Shown piece after piece: positions 1-9,035 of a stretch of DNA of 64,000 nt. Position 1 is the first letter of the stretch. Each line of letters opens with the position of its first letter. The position numbers and the translations under genes were made by a program. The notes below the pieces were generated by a model. That model was not told the origin of the DNA. It ran no database searches and saw only the letters and a list, made by a program, of their open reading frames with translations. The stretch spans positions 40,264 through 104,263 of the forward strand of contig QHTE01000047.1 of NCBI GenBank assembly GCA_003220685.1, in the 5' to 3' direction. The DNA comes from Candidatus Rokuibacteriota bacterium. Its GTDB lineage: Bacteria; Methylomirabilota; Methylomirabilia; Rokubacteriales; CSP1-6.

Positions 1-841
1 GTGAGAGACCTGCAGAATCGATGGCCATAGTCATCGCCCGGGCCGCAGGTTCACCAGTTGCATCAACATTTCGCATATGCGCGCTTTCGGTGATGCTCGC
101 AAACCCAAGTACCCGAGCGTAGACGGACGCTCCGCGGGCGCGAGCGACCTCCTCATCCTCGATGAGGACCATCGCTGCGCCCTCAGCAAGGACGAGGCCG
201 CACCGCAGCCTATCGAATGGCCGACTTGCTTCTTCTGGACGCCCGGGCCAAGTCGCCAGTGCCCCAAGGGCTCGAAAGGCCTCCATCGAGGCACCCGCTA
301 GCGGTGTCTCCGTCGCTCCAGCGAGTCCGGCGGGAGCCTGGGCCCGAGCGACCTTATCGGCCGCCCATGCGATCGCATCCAGTCCTGCGACACATGCTGT
401 AGCGGGGCTCGCTGTTTGACCATGGGCTCCTATGGCGATAGCGACATGACTGGTAGCCGCGTGCACCGGATATTCGAGAGCTGCCCAAGGGCGCATGGCG
501 TCGTCGCGGAGAAACGCGAGGAAGTTTGAGTGCTCAACGTCAACCACTGGAATACCGGCTGAGCCAAGGCGGCTATCAGCGCGAGCCATCTGTGCTGCTG
601 CCACCGCGAACTGACTAAACCGTGCGGTTGTCTTGACTTCACGCGCCGGCATCCACTGTAGCGGATTGAAGTCATGCACCTCCCCCACAATCCGACAGTC
701 TGGCGGGAGTTTCGAACAGTCAAACAGGGTCGGGCGCCCGATGCCCGAACGGCCGGCCACCGCGGCTTCCCAGAACTTATCGACGCCGATACCGATGGGG
801 GAAACGATGCCGAGTCCGGTGATGACGGGCTGGTGCTTCAT
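1..841 (-). CDS. beta-ketoacyl-ACP synthase (FabF-like), 3' part cut by window edge
   Basis: Condensing enzyme of the FabF/KAS II type, which extends acyl-ACP with malonyl-ACP in the cytoplasm. I translated this frame by hand; it is open for 280 codons from ATG at 841 to the left edge. It begins with the classic GLGIVSPIGIG followed by WEAAVAGRSGI, has a candidate nucleophile Cys150 (ATACVAG), and SRPFDRLRCGLVLAEGAAM near residues 206-224 matches the family's RPFD...G.V.GEGA block. The catalytic histidines would lie beyond the edge. Oddity: the stretch that normally reads RVGVxxGTGxGG between residues about 90 and 110 is missing, so an internal deletion of about 20 residues or a divergent synthase is possible. 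GC content looks lower than in its neighbours, compatible with transfer. Confidence 0.82.
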   Translation of the reverse strand, partial: MKHQPVITGLGIVSPIGIGVDKFWEAAVAGRSGIGRPTLFDCSKLPPDCRIVGEVHDFNPLQWMPAREVKTTARFSQFAVAAAQMARADSRLGSAGIPVVDVEHSNFLAFLRDDAMRPWAALEYPVHAATSHVAIAIGAHGQTASPATACVAGLDAIAWAADKVARAQAPAGLAGATETPLAGASMEAFRALGALATWPGRPEEASRPFDRLRCGLVLAEGAAMVLIEDEEVARARGASVYARVLGFASITESAHMRNVDATGEPAARAMTMAIDSAGLS

Positions 842-946
842 CGATTGCTACCCCCGGTGAGGCTGGGTCGCGTTTCCAGCGAAATTACCAGCATTGACGT
901 TAGCAGGTGACCTGTCAAACGGCCAAGTTCCCTCGCGCGAGGCTGC

Positions 947-952
947 TAGAAT
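947..952 (+). promoter_or_regulatory. -10-like box TAGAAT before the DUF3108-like gene
   Basis: TAGAAT lies 17 bases before ATG 970 and 2 bases before GTG 955. If it is the -10 element, transcription would begin near 959, which excludes the GTG and favours the ATG start. The gap 842-954 between the divergent ketosynthase and this gene shows nothing else I can recognise. Confidence 0.4.
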
Positions 953-969
953 AGGTGAACCGACGAAAC

Positions 970-1767
970 ATGTCCAGGCAGGTTATCGCACGTCGCGATT
1001 TCTTCAGCCTTCCGCTGGCTTTGCTTCTGTCGCCCCTGACACGGGCCCATGCCGCCCCCGTGGCCCATTCGGCCCCTTATCGCGTGGAGGTCAGCCTTCT
1101 CTACGGGGCGCTGACCTACCGCATCGAGGAGATTCTCGCGGAGTCTGTCGATAGGGCGGGCGGCCGGTACGAGGTGGCGATGACGGGCGAAGGGGACGGG
1201 ATCGCGAACCGGATCGAGTCGACCGGCACCCTCCGCGAGGGGCGCTGGGCTCCGTTACGGTCGAAATCCTTCTTCTCCGTGAAGGGGCGGGAGTCTCGCG
1301 CCGACATCACGTACGATTACGCCGCGCGACAGGTCGACTATCACTTCAAGGGCGAAACGTTCTTCCTGCGGCGTCTGCGCGTCGTCGACGACGTGGTCCC
1401 GATGCGGGACGGGTCGCTCGTCGACGATGCGATCAGCGCGACGCTCAACTACGCAGACCAGCGGTGGCAGCCGCAGGCCGATGGCAGCCTGGTGACCCAC
1501 ATCGTCCGGCGCAAGATCGCGAGCAATGAAGGCCCCGACGACGTCCAGGCGCGCTACCGCGCCGAGCTGGCGCCATTGACCCTCAGGGTGGCGGTCGACG
1601 CCGAGACGCGCAAGCCGATCGCGCGATTCGATCTCACCCGGTTCTCGTCGTGGGCGAAGCAGAATCAACCCGCCCTGATCACGTTCGGCGGCGATCGGCG
1701 GCCGGAGCGCTTGAGCCTGCCGATGATCCTGGGGACCTCCGTTCAGATCAGTCTGAAGACCGGATAG
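970..1767 (+). CDS. secreted DUF3108-like protein
   Basis: Predicted periplasmic or outer-surface protein of 265 residues. The N-terminus (MSRQVIARRDFF, then SLPLALLLSPLTRAHA) is a signal peptide with an AHA-A cleavage site. The mature part is beta-rich with repeated GxYxVxxxGxxxG-like strands and a PMRDGSLVDDAISATLNY segment resembling the D.lS...y block of DUF3108. No enzyme motif is visible. An in-frame GTG at 955 is an alternative start, but the -10-like TAGAAT at 947-952 would place the transcript start after it. The next gene begins directly after the stop, so the two are probably cotranscribed. The family assignment rests on pattern similarity only; the function is unknown. Confidence 0.6.
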   Translation: MSRQVIARRDFFSLPLALLLSPLTRAHAAPVAHSAPYRVEVSLLYGALTYRIEEILAESVDRAGGRYEVAMTGEGDGIANRIESTGTLREGRWAPLRSKSFFSVKGRESRADITYDYAARQVDYHFKGETFFLRRLRVVDDVVPMRDGSLVDDAISATLNYADQRWQPQADGSLVTHIVRRKIASNEGPDDVQARYRAELAPLTLRVAVDAETRKPIARFDLTRFSSWAKQNQPALITFGGDRRPERLSLPMILGTSVQISLKTG

Positions 1768-2712
1768 ATGTACGACCTCGTCACCCTCGGCGAGGTGTTG
1801 CTCCGGCTCGCGATTCCGTCCCCCACGCGCTTCGAGACGGCGCGGCAGCTCGACCTGCAGCTCGGCGGCGCCGAGGCCAACGTGGCGGCCGCGTGCGCGC
1901 GGCTCGGTCTGAGCACCGCGTGGATCTCCGCCCTGCCGGCGAATCCGTGGGGCGAGCGCATCCGGCGCGAGCTCACCGGCCACGGCGTCGATTGCGGGCA
2001 CGTGCGCATGACGGAGGGCGCGCGCATCGGCGTCTATTTCCTCGAGTACGGGGTGCCGCCACGCCCGGTACGCGTCCTCTACGACCGGCGGGATTCTGCG
2101 TTCGCCCGGCTGACGGCGTCCCAGGTGGACTGGGACCCGGTACGTCACGCGCGGATGGTGCACCTCACCGGGATCACGCCAGCCCTCGGCGAGGCGCCGC
2201 GATCGCTCCTCGAGCGCGCGCTGGCCGAAGCGGCGACGGTGTCCTTCGACGTCAACTATCGCGCCACCCTCTGGTCGCCCCCCGAGGCCCGCGCATTTCT
2301 CGAGCCGGTCCTCACGGGCGTGCGATATCTCTTCATCGGTCAGGGAGAGGCACAGACGCTCTTCGGCTTCGCGGGCTCGCCCGAGCAGACGCTCGACGGC
2401 CTCGCGCGCCTGGCGCCCAAGGCCACGATCAGCCTGCAGCGCGGCGAGGAGGGCTCGACGGTGCTCGACGGCGGCCGGCTGATCCGGCCGAGTCGGCGCC
2501 CGGTCGTCCAGGTGGTCGATCCGATCGGAGCGGGCGACGCGTATGCCGCGGGGTTCCTCTGGGCGACGCTGCGCGGGCGCGGCCTTCAGGAGGCCGTCGA
2601 CGCGGGCACTGCGGTCGCGGCGCTCAAGTGCTCGACGTGGGGCGACATCGCGCTGGTGAGTCCGCAAGACGTCGCCGACGTGCTGGCCGGCGGACCCGAC
2701 GTGCGTCGCTGA
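1768..2712 (+). CDS. PfkB-family sugar kinase, KdgK-like
   Basis: ATP-dependent carbohydrate kinase of the ribokinase/PfkB fold, 314 residues. The N-terminal MYDLVTLGEVLLRL and QLGGAEANVAAACARLG match the family's GE...R and GG...N.A..lArLG signature, and VDPIGAGDAYAAGFL near residues 251-265 is the second PfkB signature with the catalytic Asp and anion-hole glycines. The pattern is closest to 2-keto-3-deoxygluconate kinases (KDG to KDPG, Entner-Doudoroff-type sugar acid use), but specificity cannot be read from sequence and no aldolase is nearby. ATG immediately follows the upstream stop codon. Confidence 0.85.
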   Translation: MYDLVTLGEVLLRLAIPSPTRFETARQLDLQLGGAEANVAAACARLGLSTAWISALPANPWGERIRRELTGHGVDCGHVRMTEGARIGVYFLEYGVPPRPVRVLYDRRDSAFARLTASQVDWDPVRHARMVHLTGITPALGEAPRSLLERALAEAATVSFDVNYRATLWSPPEARAFLEPVLTGVRYLFIGQGEAQTLFGFAGSPEQTLDGLARLAPKATISLQRGEEGSTVLDGGRLIRPSRRPVVQVVDPIGAGDAYAAGFLWATLRGRGLQEAVDAGTAVAALKCSTWGDIALVSPQDVADVLAGGPDVRR

Positions 2713-2739
2713 GATCGAGCCTGGTGGCGACAGCCCTGC

Positions 2740-2745
2740 TATAGT
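2740..2745 (+). promoter_or_regulatory. -10-like box TATAGT, nearly leaderless start of the helicase gene
   Basis: TATAGT ends 9 bases before ATG 2755, so the transcript would begin about 3 bases before the start codon. No Shine-Dalgarno sequence fits in this space and no convincing -35 box is seen. It is one of several such boxes in the window. Confidence 0.5.
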
Positions 2746-2754
2746 CGAGCCGGT

Positions 2755-5721
2755 ATGGCGGGCGAGCGGATCCTCGACGGCCTGAACGACGCCCAGCGCC
2801 AGGCCGTCACGCACGACGCCGGGCCCCTGCTGATCGTCGCCGGCGCCGGCGCCGGCAAGACGACCGTCATCACCCGCCGCATCGCCTGGCTCATCGCCCA
2901 GAAGAAGGCCCGCCCCGAAGAGATCCTCGCGCTCACGTTCACCGACAAGGCCGCGGCCGAGATGGAAGAGCGCGTCGACACGCTCGTGCAGTACGGCTAC
3001 GCCGACGTCGAGATCTCGACCTTCCACGCCTTCGGCGATCGGATCCTGCGCGAGCACGCGCTCGAGATGGGGCTCCAGCCCGACTTCCGCGTGCTCAACC
3101 GCGCCGAGCAGGTCATCTTTTTCCGCGATCGCCTGTTCGAGTTCCCGCTGGTCCACTACCGGCCACTCGGCGACCCGACGCGCCACATCCGGGCGCTCAT
3201 CACGCTCGTCAGCCGCTGCAAAGACGAGGACATCTCGCCCGAAGAGTATCTGGCGCACGTCGAGCGGCTCGCCGGCGAGACGGCCGCGGCCCCAGACTAC
3301 GAGGAAGCGCGCGAGCGCGTGGCCCAGCAGCGCGAGCTGGCCGCCACCTACGCCAAGTACCAGGAGCTGATGGCGCGCGACGGCTGCGTAGATTTCGGCG
3401 ACCAGATCGTGCTGGTGCTGAAGCTCCTGCGCGCGCGCGCCAACGTGCGAGCCGGGCTCCAGCGCCGGTTCAAGTACATCATGGTCGACGAGTTCCAGGA
3501 CACCAACCACGCCCAGTTCGAGCTGGTGAAGCTGCTGGGCGCCCGCTACGGCAACGTCGCCTGCGTGTGCGACGACGACCAGGCCATTTATAGGTGGCGT
3601 GGGGCGGCCATCTCCAACGTGCTCGCGTTCCTCGACCGCTATCCGGAGGCGCGACAGGTGGTGCTCACCGAGAACTATCGGTCGCACCAGAAGATCCTCG
3701 ACGCGGCCTACCGCCTGATCGTCAACAACAACCCCGATCGTCTCGAGGTGCGCAGCGGCATCAGCAAGCACCTCGTGGCGGTCCGCGAGCCGGAGGGGCC
3801 GGCGCCCGCGCACCGGCACTACGAGACCGGCACGCAGGAGGCGGACGCGGTCGCGCACGCGATCCGCGAGAACGTCGACGCCCGGCGGTGGCGCTACGAC
3901 GACGTGGCGATCCTCGTGCGCTCCAACGACGACGGCGATCAGTTCCTGCGCTCGCTGAACCTCCAGTCCATTCCGTGGACGTTCTCGGGCAACTCGGGGC
4001 TCTACGGCCGGCCGGAGATCCGGCTGCTGATCGCGTTCCTGCGCGCGCTGGTCCACACCGACGAGTCGGTGAGCCTCCACTACCTGGCGTCCTCGGAGCT
4101 TTACCACGTGCCCGTCGTCGACCTCACGCGCTGCTCCACCTACGCCGATCGCCGGCACGTGCACCTCTTCGACGTGTTCCGCAAGACCGAGACCATCCGC
4201 GAGCTTCGCGACGAGATCGGCGAGGAGGGCCACGCGGCCATCGGGCACCTCGTCCAGGACCTCGAGCGCTACATGGAGCTCGGGCGCGAGATGCCGACGG
4301 GCGAGCTCCTGTACCTGTTCCTCAAAGACTCCGGCTGGCTCGGCCGGATGTACCGCGAGGAGACGGCGCGCGACGTCGCCGAGAGCAAGAACATCGCGAA
4401 GTTCTTCGACCGGGTGAAGTCGGCCTCGCGCGCGCTGCGCTACGACAACGTGCGTGAGTTCGTGAAGCACCTCGACGAGCTGATCGACGCCGGCGAAGAC
4501 CCGGCGGTCGCCGAGGCCGACATCGAGACGCCGGCGGTGCGCGTGCTCACCATCCACAAGGCCAAGGGGCTCGAGTTCCCGGTCGTGTTCCTGGTGAACC
4601 TGGTCCAGGAGAAGTTTCCCCTGCGGCGCCGGCGCGACCCGCTCGAGCTGCCGGTCGCCCTGATGAAGGACGCGGTGCCGACGGGCGACTACCATCTGCA
4701 GGAGGAGCGCCGGCTCTTCTACGTCGGGATGACCCGCGCCTGCCGCGAGCTGTTTCTCACGAACGCCAGCGACTACGGCGGCAGCCGCCAGCGCAAGACG
4801 AGCCTCTTCGTGCTGGAAAGCCTCGATCTGCCGCGCGACGCGAGCCGGCCGTTCCGGGTGCGCCCCGTCGAGGAGATCGAGCACCACGCCCCGCCGGCGG
4901 CGATCGAGGACGCCTCGCTGCAGCCCCTGGCGCCGGACGTCGAGCTGAACCTGAGCCACAAGCAGATCGACGACTATCAGACCTGCCCGCTCAAGTACTT
5001 CAACGTCCACGTGCGGCGCATCCCGATCCGGCGCCACCACGCGGTCGCCTACGGCGCCGTCATGCACAAGGTCGTCGAGTACTACCTGCGCCGCCGCGTC
5101 GTCGGCAACTACACGCCGCTCGACGATCTGCTGGCCGTCTACGACCGCGCGTGGGCGGGCGAGGACGTCATCCACGACCGTCCGGGCAGCCACGAGCCGG
5201 CCGAGGGCTTCCTCACGCGCGAGCACGAGGAAGCGCGCAAGGCGGCCGGCCGCGAGGCGCTCCGGCGCTTCTGGCACCACGAGGAATTGGAAGGCATCAA
5301 GCCCACCTGGATCGAGAAAGAATTTGGCTTCGCGCTCGGCCCCGACCACGTGCGCGGGCGCTACGATCGGGTGGACGAGGATCTTCTGGGCGCGGTCATC
5401 GTCGACTACAAGACGACCGAGATCAACCGCCAGAAGGACGCCGACCGCCGCGTGGCCGAGAGCCTCCAGCTGAAGATGTACGCGCTGGCGTGGCAGGAGA
5501 TGACCGGCACGTTGCCCCAGCGCCTCGAGCTGCGCTTCATCGACTCGAACGTCGTCGGCCGGCACACGCCGACCGGGCGCGACATCGACAGGGCGATCGA
5601 CGCCGTCAAGGCGGCGGCGGCCGGCATCCGCGCCCGGCGCTTCGACGCCACACCGTCGTGGGGCGCCTGCCGCAACTGCGCCTACAACCAGATCTGTCCG
5701 TTCACGGCGACGAGGGATTAG
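2755..5721 (+). CDS. UvrD/PcrA-type helicase fused to RecB-family nuclease (AddAB-like)
   Basis: Superfamily 1A 3'-5' DNA helicase with a C-terminal PD-(D/E)XK nuclease, 988 residues, probably for recombination and repair. Helicase motifs in order: Q-motif LNDAQRQAV, Walker A GAGAGKT (30-36), Walker B VDEFQDT, LTENYRSHQ (motif IV), VLTIHKAKGLEFPVVFL (motif V), ERRLFYVGMTRA (motif VI). From about residue 735 a RecB-like nuclease follows: LSHKQIDDYQTCPLKYF, then VDYKTTE with the catalytic D-YK, and CRNCAYNQICPF at the end. One Cys plus this triplet is the arrangement of the AddB/Cas4 iron-sulfur cluster. One chain therefore carries the helicase of AddA and an AddB-type Fe-S nuclease. No separate AddB gene is nearby. 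Confidence 0.92.
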   Translation: MAGERILDGLNDAQRQAVTHDAGPLLIVAGAGAGKTTVITRRIAWLIAQKKARPEEILALTFTDKAAAEMEERVDTLVQYGYADVEISTFHAFGDRILREHALEMGLQPDFRVLNRAEQVIFFRDRLFEFPLVHYRPLGDPTRHIRALITLVSRCKDEDISPEEYLAHVERLAGETAAAPDYEEARERVAQQRELAATYAKYQELMARDGCVDFGDQIVLVLKLLRARANVRAGLQRRFKYIMVDEFQDTNHAQFELVKLLGARYGNVACVCDDDQAIYRWRGAAISNVLAFLDRYPEARQVVLTENYRSHQKILDAAYRLIVNNNPDRLEVRSGISKHLVAVREPEGPAPAHRHYETGTQEADAVAHAIRENVDARRWRYDDVAILVRSNDDGDQFLRSLNLQSIPWTFSGNSGLYGRPEIRLLIAFLRALVHTDESVSLHYLASSELYHVPVVDLTRCSTYADRRHVHLFDVFRKTETIRELRDEIGEEGHAAIGHLVQDLERYMELGREMPTGELLYLFLKDSGWLGRMYREETARDVAESKNIAKFFDRVKSASRALRYDNVREFVKHLDELIDAGEDPAVAEADIETPAVRVLTIHKAKGLEFPVVFLVNLVQEKFPLRRRRDPLELPVALMKDAVPTGDYHLQEERRLFYVGMTRACRELFLTNASDYGGSRQRKTSLFVLESLDLPRDASRPFRVRPVEEIEHHAPPAAIEDASLQPLAPDVELNLSHKQIDDYQTCPLKYFNVHVRRIPIRRHHAVAYGAVMHKVVEYYLRRRVVGNYTPLDDLLAVYDRAWAGEDVIHDRPGSHEPAEGFLTREHEEARKAAGREALRRFWHHEELEGIKPTWIEKEFGFALGPDHVRGRYDRVDEDLLGAVIVDYKTTEINRQKDADRRVAESLQLKMYALAWQEMTGTLPQRLELRFIDSNVVGRHTPTGRDIDRAIDAVKAAAAGIRARRFDATPSWGACRNCAYNQICPFTATRD

Positions 5722-5723
5722 GC

Positions 5724-6524
5724 GTGAACCGCCACGCCGGGCCGTCGCGCGGCGGAGACTCGCCGTCCGTTCCGGAGCCCACATATGCCGAGCGCGCCCG
5801 GACGCTCGCCTACCTCGTGCGCTCTGGAGCACTCGCTACGCTCTCGCGCAAGCACTCGGGCCATCCGTTCGCGTCCGTGATGCCGTACGCCCTCGACGAG
5901 CAGGGCCAGCCTCTCGTCCTCATCAGCTCGATGGCGATCCATACGCAGAATCTCCAGGCGGATCCGCGCGCGAGCCTGCTCGTCACGCAGCCCGTCACGA
6001 ACGCGCAGGGTCAGGAATCGGGCGACCCGCTCGCCGCGGCCCGGCTCACGCTGCTTGGCGGGGCGCGCCAGCTGTCGAGCCCCGACCGCGAGAAGGCGCG
6101 CGAGATCTATCTGGCCCGACACCCGCGCGCCTCGTACTGGGTCGACTTCGACGACTTCAGCTTCTGGCGGCTCGACGTGAAGGACGTCTACTTCGTCGGG
6201 GGCTTCGCCGCGATGGACTGGGTGACGGCCGACGACTACCGCGCGGCGCGCCCGGATCCTCTGGCCGACGCGGGCCCGGGCATCCTGGAGCATATGAACC
6301 GGGACCACGCCGACGCGCTCGTCGTCTACGCGCGCCACTTCGCGCGAGAGAAGGCCGACGAGGCGACGATAATCGCGGTCGACCGGCTGGGGTTCAGGCT
6401 CCGGCTGCGCAGCGGCGACCGGCTACACGCCGTTCGTATCGCGTTCCCGCGCGAGGTCCGATCGGCCGCGGAGAGCCGCAAGGTCCTGATCGAGATGCTG
6501 GCCCAGGCCCGCGCCGCAAGCTGA
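5724..6524 (+). CDS. HugZ-like pyridoxamine-phosphate-oxidase-fold protein with DUF2470
   Basis: 266 residues. Residues about 20-165 form the split-beta-barrel flavin/haem-binding fold (GALATLSRKHSGHPFASVMPYAL, RASLLVT, ARLTLLGGAR, VDFDDFSFWRLDVKDVYFVGGFA), and the C-terminus (ILEHMNRDHADALVVYAR...FRLRL) is a DUF2470 domain. This combination is typical of HugZ/HutZ haem-utilisation proteins and their plant relatives. In the characterised members the protein binds or degrades haem, so a role in haem handling is inferred from the family. The start is GTG 3 bases after the helicase stop codon; an earlier start would lie inside the helicase gene. Confidence 0.82.
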   Translation: MNRHAGPSRGGDSPSVPEPTYAERARTLAYLVRSGALATLSRKHSGHPFASVMPYALDEQGQPLVLISSMAIHTQNLQADPRASLLVTQPVTNAQGQESGDPLAAARLTLLGGARQLSSPDREKAREIYLARHPRASYWVDFDDFSFWRLDVKDVYFVGGFAAMDWVTADDYRAARPDPLADAGPGILEHMNRDHADALVVYARHFAREKADEATIIAVDRLGFRLRLRSGDRLHAVRIAFPREVRSAAESRKVLIEMLAQARAAS

Positions 6525-6545
6525 TCTCGGCAGACTTTCTCGGTC

Positions 6546-6574
6546 TTGACAGGGGCCGCCCGGCCGAATATACG
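6546..6574 (+). promoter_or_regulatory. sigma70-type promoter for the TcuA-like gene
   Basis: TTGACA at 6546-6551 and TATACG at 6569-6574 are separated by exactly 17 bases. This is the best housekeeping promoter seen in the window. The transcript would begin near 6581, giving a leader of about 40 bases before GTG 6622. Confidence 0.65.
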
Positions 6575-6621
6575 GTGAGCGGCGCCGGTGCATCCGGCCG
6601 GCCAATTCAGGGGGTAATTAC

Positions 6622-8109
6622 GTGGCCTACGACGTCATCGTCATCGGCGGCGGCAATGCGGCGATGTGCGCGGCGCTCTCGGCGCGCGAGCACGGCGCGA
6701 GAGTCCTCGTGCTCGAGAAGGCGCCCGAAGCCTGGCGCGGCGGCAACGGCTTCTTCACGGCCGGCGGCTTCCGGTTCGGCTTCAAGAGCTTCGAGGAGCT
6801 GGCCGAGCTGGTTCCCGACCTCTCCGACCAGGAGAAGGCCTCGATGGAGGTCGACCCGTACACGGCAGAGCAGTTCTACGACGATCTGATGCGGGTCACC
6901 GAGGAATGCGCCGACCCGGACATGGCGATGCTGCTCGTCAGCGAGTCGCTGCCGACGGTGCGCTGGATGCGCGACCGCGGCGTGCGCTGGATCCCGATGT
7001 TCGGTCGCCAGGCCTACAAGGTCGGCGGGAAGTTCCGCTTCTGGGGCGGCCTGGTGCTCGAGGCGGTCGGCGGCGGCGCCGGGTTGATCGACATGGAATA
7101 CCAGTCGGCGGCCAAGAACGGCATCGACGTGCGCTTCGAGTCGAAGGCGACGAAGCTCGTCACGGACGATCGCGGCGCCGTCACCGGCGTGGTCGTGAGG
7201 ACGCCGGCCGGCAGCGAGACGATCGACGCCGGCGCCATCGTGCTCGCCTCGGGCGGCTTCGAGGCGAACCCCGAGATGCGCACGCGCTATCTCGGGCCCA
7301 ACTGGGAGCTGGCGCGCGTGCGCGGCACCCCGTACAACACCGGCGATGGCATCAAGATGGCGCTGGAGATCGGCGCGCTCCCGTGGGGCCACTGGAGCGG
7401 CTGTCACTCCGTCCAGTGGGACCTGAACGCGCCGTGGCACGGCGACCGCAAGGTCGGCGACAACTTCCAGAAGCACTCGTACCCGCTCGGACTCATCGTG
7501 AACCTCCAAGGCGAGCGCTTCGTCGACGAGGGCGCCGACTTCCGCAACTACACTTACGTGAAGTACGGCCGCGCCGTCATCGGCCAGCCGCGCCGCACCG
7601 CGTTCCAGATCTTCGACCAGAAGGTGCTGCACAACCTGCGCGAGGAGTATCGGATCCGCGAGGTCACCAAGGCCGAGGACATGACACTCGAAGGCCTGGC
7701 GCGCAAGCTCGAGATCGACGCGGACGGATTCGTCGCGACTGTCCGCGCCTACAACGCCTCGCTTCGACCCGGCGACTACAACCCGGCCGTCAAGGACGGC
7801 AAGGCGACGCACGGGATCACGCCGCCCAAGTCGAACTGGGCGCTGCCGCTCGACTCACCGCCGTACGTGGGCTACGCGGTGACGACGGGCATCACGTTCA
7901 CGTTCGGCGGGCTCAAGATCACGAGCGAGGGCCAGGTCATCGACTGCGAGCAGCGGCCGATCCCCGGACTCTTCGCGGCCGGCGAGCTCGTGGGCGGGCT
8001 CTTCTATCACAACTATCCGGGTGGGGCCGGGCTGATGGCGGGCGCCGTCTTCGGGCGGGTCGCCGGGCGCTCGGCGGCCGCGGCGAGCCGGAAGGGTGCC
8101 GCGCGGTAG
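6622..8109 (+). CDS. FAD-dependent tricarballylate dehydrogenase-like flavoprotein
   Basis: Member of the fumarate reductase/succinate dehydrogenase flavoprotein family, 495 residues. The N-terminus has the dinucleotide-binding fold (DVIVIGGGNAAMCAALSARE, then VLVLEK), GGNGFFTAGGFRFG matches TcuA, and the C-terminus has ITFTFGGLKI and PIPGLFAAGELVGG...NYPGGAGLMAGAVFGR, the FAD-closing segment. TcuA oxidises tricarballylate to cis-aconitate using a partner, TcuB, for electron transfer; no tcuB or tcuC is visible here, so the substrate and acceptor are open. The start is GTG with its own sigma70-type promoter upstream. It stands alone, convergent with the next gene. Confidence 0.8.
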   Translation: MAYDVIVIGGGNAAMCAALSAREHGARVLVLEKAPEAWRGGNGFFTAGGFRFGFKSFEELAELVPDLSDQEKASMEVDPYTAEQFYDDLMRVTEECADPDMAMLLVSESLPTVRWMRDRGVRWIPMFGRQAYKVGGKFRFWGGLVLEAVGGGAGLIDMEYQSAAKNGIDVRFESKATKLVTDDRGAVTGVVVRTPAGSETIDAGAIVLASGGFEANPEMRTRYLGPNWELARVRGTPYNTGDGIKMALEIGALPWGHWSGCHSVQWDLNAPWHGDRKVGDNFQKHSYPLGLIVNLQGERFVDEGADFRNYTYVKYGRAVIGQPRRTAFQIFDQKVLHNLREEYRIREVTKAEDMTLEGLARKLEIDADGFVATVRAYNASLRPGDYNPAVKDGKATHGITPPKSNWALPLDSPPYVGYAVTTGITFTFGGLKITSEGQVIDCEQRPIPGLFAAGELVGGLFYHNYPGGAGLMAGAVFGRVAGRSAAAASRKGAAR

Positions 8110-8133
8110 CCGACCGCCGCGCGGCAGCGCGTG

Positions 8134-9027
8134 TCAGCCGTCCTTGGCGTAGGAGACGAAGAACGAGCCGAACTCGATCGGCTCGAAGCACGCCGGCAGC
8201 TCGCCGTGCTTCCACGCCCCCGGCACCTTCACCAGCCGGAAGTCCTTGCGGGGCCCGAACGTCTGCCTGAGCTCCTTCTCGGTGAAGACGCGGCAGTGGT
8301 CGGCGTAGCCGTGGATCGGCGTGTAGTCCGGGATCGGGCCGATTGCGCGCAGCTCGTGCATCGGGACGACGAACGCGAACCGCCCGCCCGGGCGTAGCAC
8401 CGTCTCGATCGACCGCACGGTCTCGGCGACGTCGCGCACGTGCTCGAGGACCGCGAAGGAATACACGAGGTCGAACGAGCCCGCGGGAAAGTAGAGGTGC
8501 ACCTCTTCGGCGAAGCCCTGCCGGAAGCCGACGTTGCCGAAGCGATTGAGCTGGCGGGCGATCTTCGCGTTGGTCGGCGAGACCTCGACGCCCTCGACGC
8601 GGAGGTCGCGATGGCGCGCGCCCAGCGCCATCGCCACGCCGCCCTCGCCGCTGCCGGCGTCGAGCACGCGCCGGGGACGCACGCGGTCGACCTCGCGCTC
8701 GAGCTCCTGGAACTCGGGATCGCGCGCGCGTCGCTCGATCAGCTTCTTCGTCTTGCGGCCGATGAGCATGCGGACCCGCTTCTCGAGGAGCTTCAGGCCC
8801 ATCCGCCAGCGCAGCCGTCGATACTGCGCCTCCTGCGCCGCCACGTACGATTCGCTCGATTCCAGGTGCGTGAGCCAGGAGCGGATGCGGGCGGCCAGCT
8901 CCGCGTACCGCGGCTCGGGATGCGCCGCCTGGGCGGCCTCGATGATCTCGAGCGCGCCGTAGATGTTCTCGCGATAGAGCTCGAAGCGGGCGGACTGGAT
9001 GACGGCGTCGACGTCGTGCGGATTCAC
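8134..9027 (-). CDS. class I SAM-dependent methyltransferase
   Basis: 297 residues, GTG start. Residues 1-110 are mostly helical and charged (ESSESYVAAQEAQYRRLRWRM...), possibly a coiled or tetratricopeptide-like region. The Rossmann methyltransferase core follows: VLDAGSGEGGVAMALG (motif I, SAM binding), VEGVEVS (motif II), FDLVYSFAVLEHV (motif IV), VLRPGGRFAFVVPM (motif V). The substrate is unknown. It lies 11 bases downstream of the DinG-like gene. A -10-like TAGGAT overlapping that gene's stop codon (9036-9041) may give it a separate, almost leaderless transcript. Confidence 0.8.
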   Translation of the reverse strand: MNPHDVDAVIQSARFELYRENIYGALEIIEAAQAAHPEPRYAELAARIRSWLTHLESSESYVAAQEAQYRRLRWRMGLKLLEKRVRMLIGRKTKKLIERRARDPEFQELEREVDRVRPRRVLDAGSGEGGVAMALGARHRDLRVEGVEVSPTNAKIARQLNRFGNVGFRQGFAEEVHLYFPAGSFDLVYSFAVLEHVRDVAETVRSIETVLRPGGRFAFVVPMHELRAIGPIPDYTPIHGYADHCRVFTEKELRQTFGPRKDFRLVKVPGAWKHGELPACFEPIEFGSFFVSYAKDG

Positions 9028-9035
9028 CTGTGGCT

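Noticed and set aside
1255-5832. 1525-codon open frame on the minus strand
   Set aside because: It runs antisense to the kinase and helicase genes with proven motifs. Its translation is low-complexity Arg/Ala/Val/His-rich with no family motif, as expected for a mirror frame in very GC-rich DNA.
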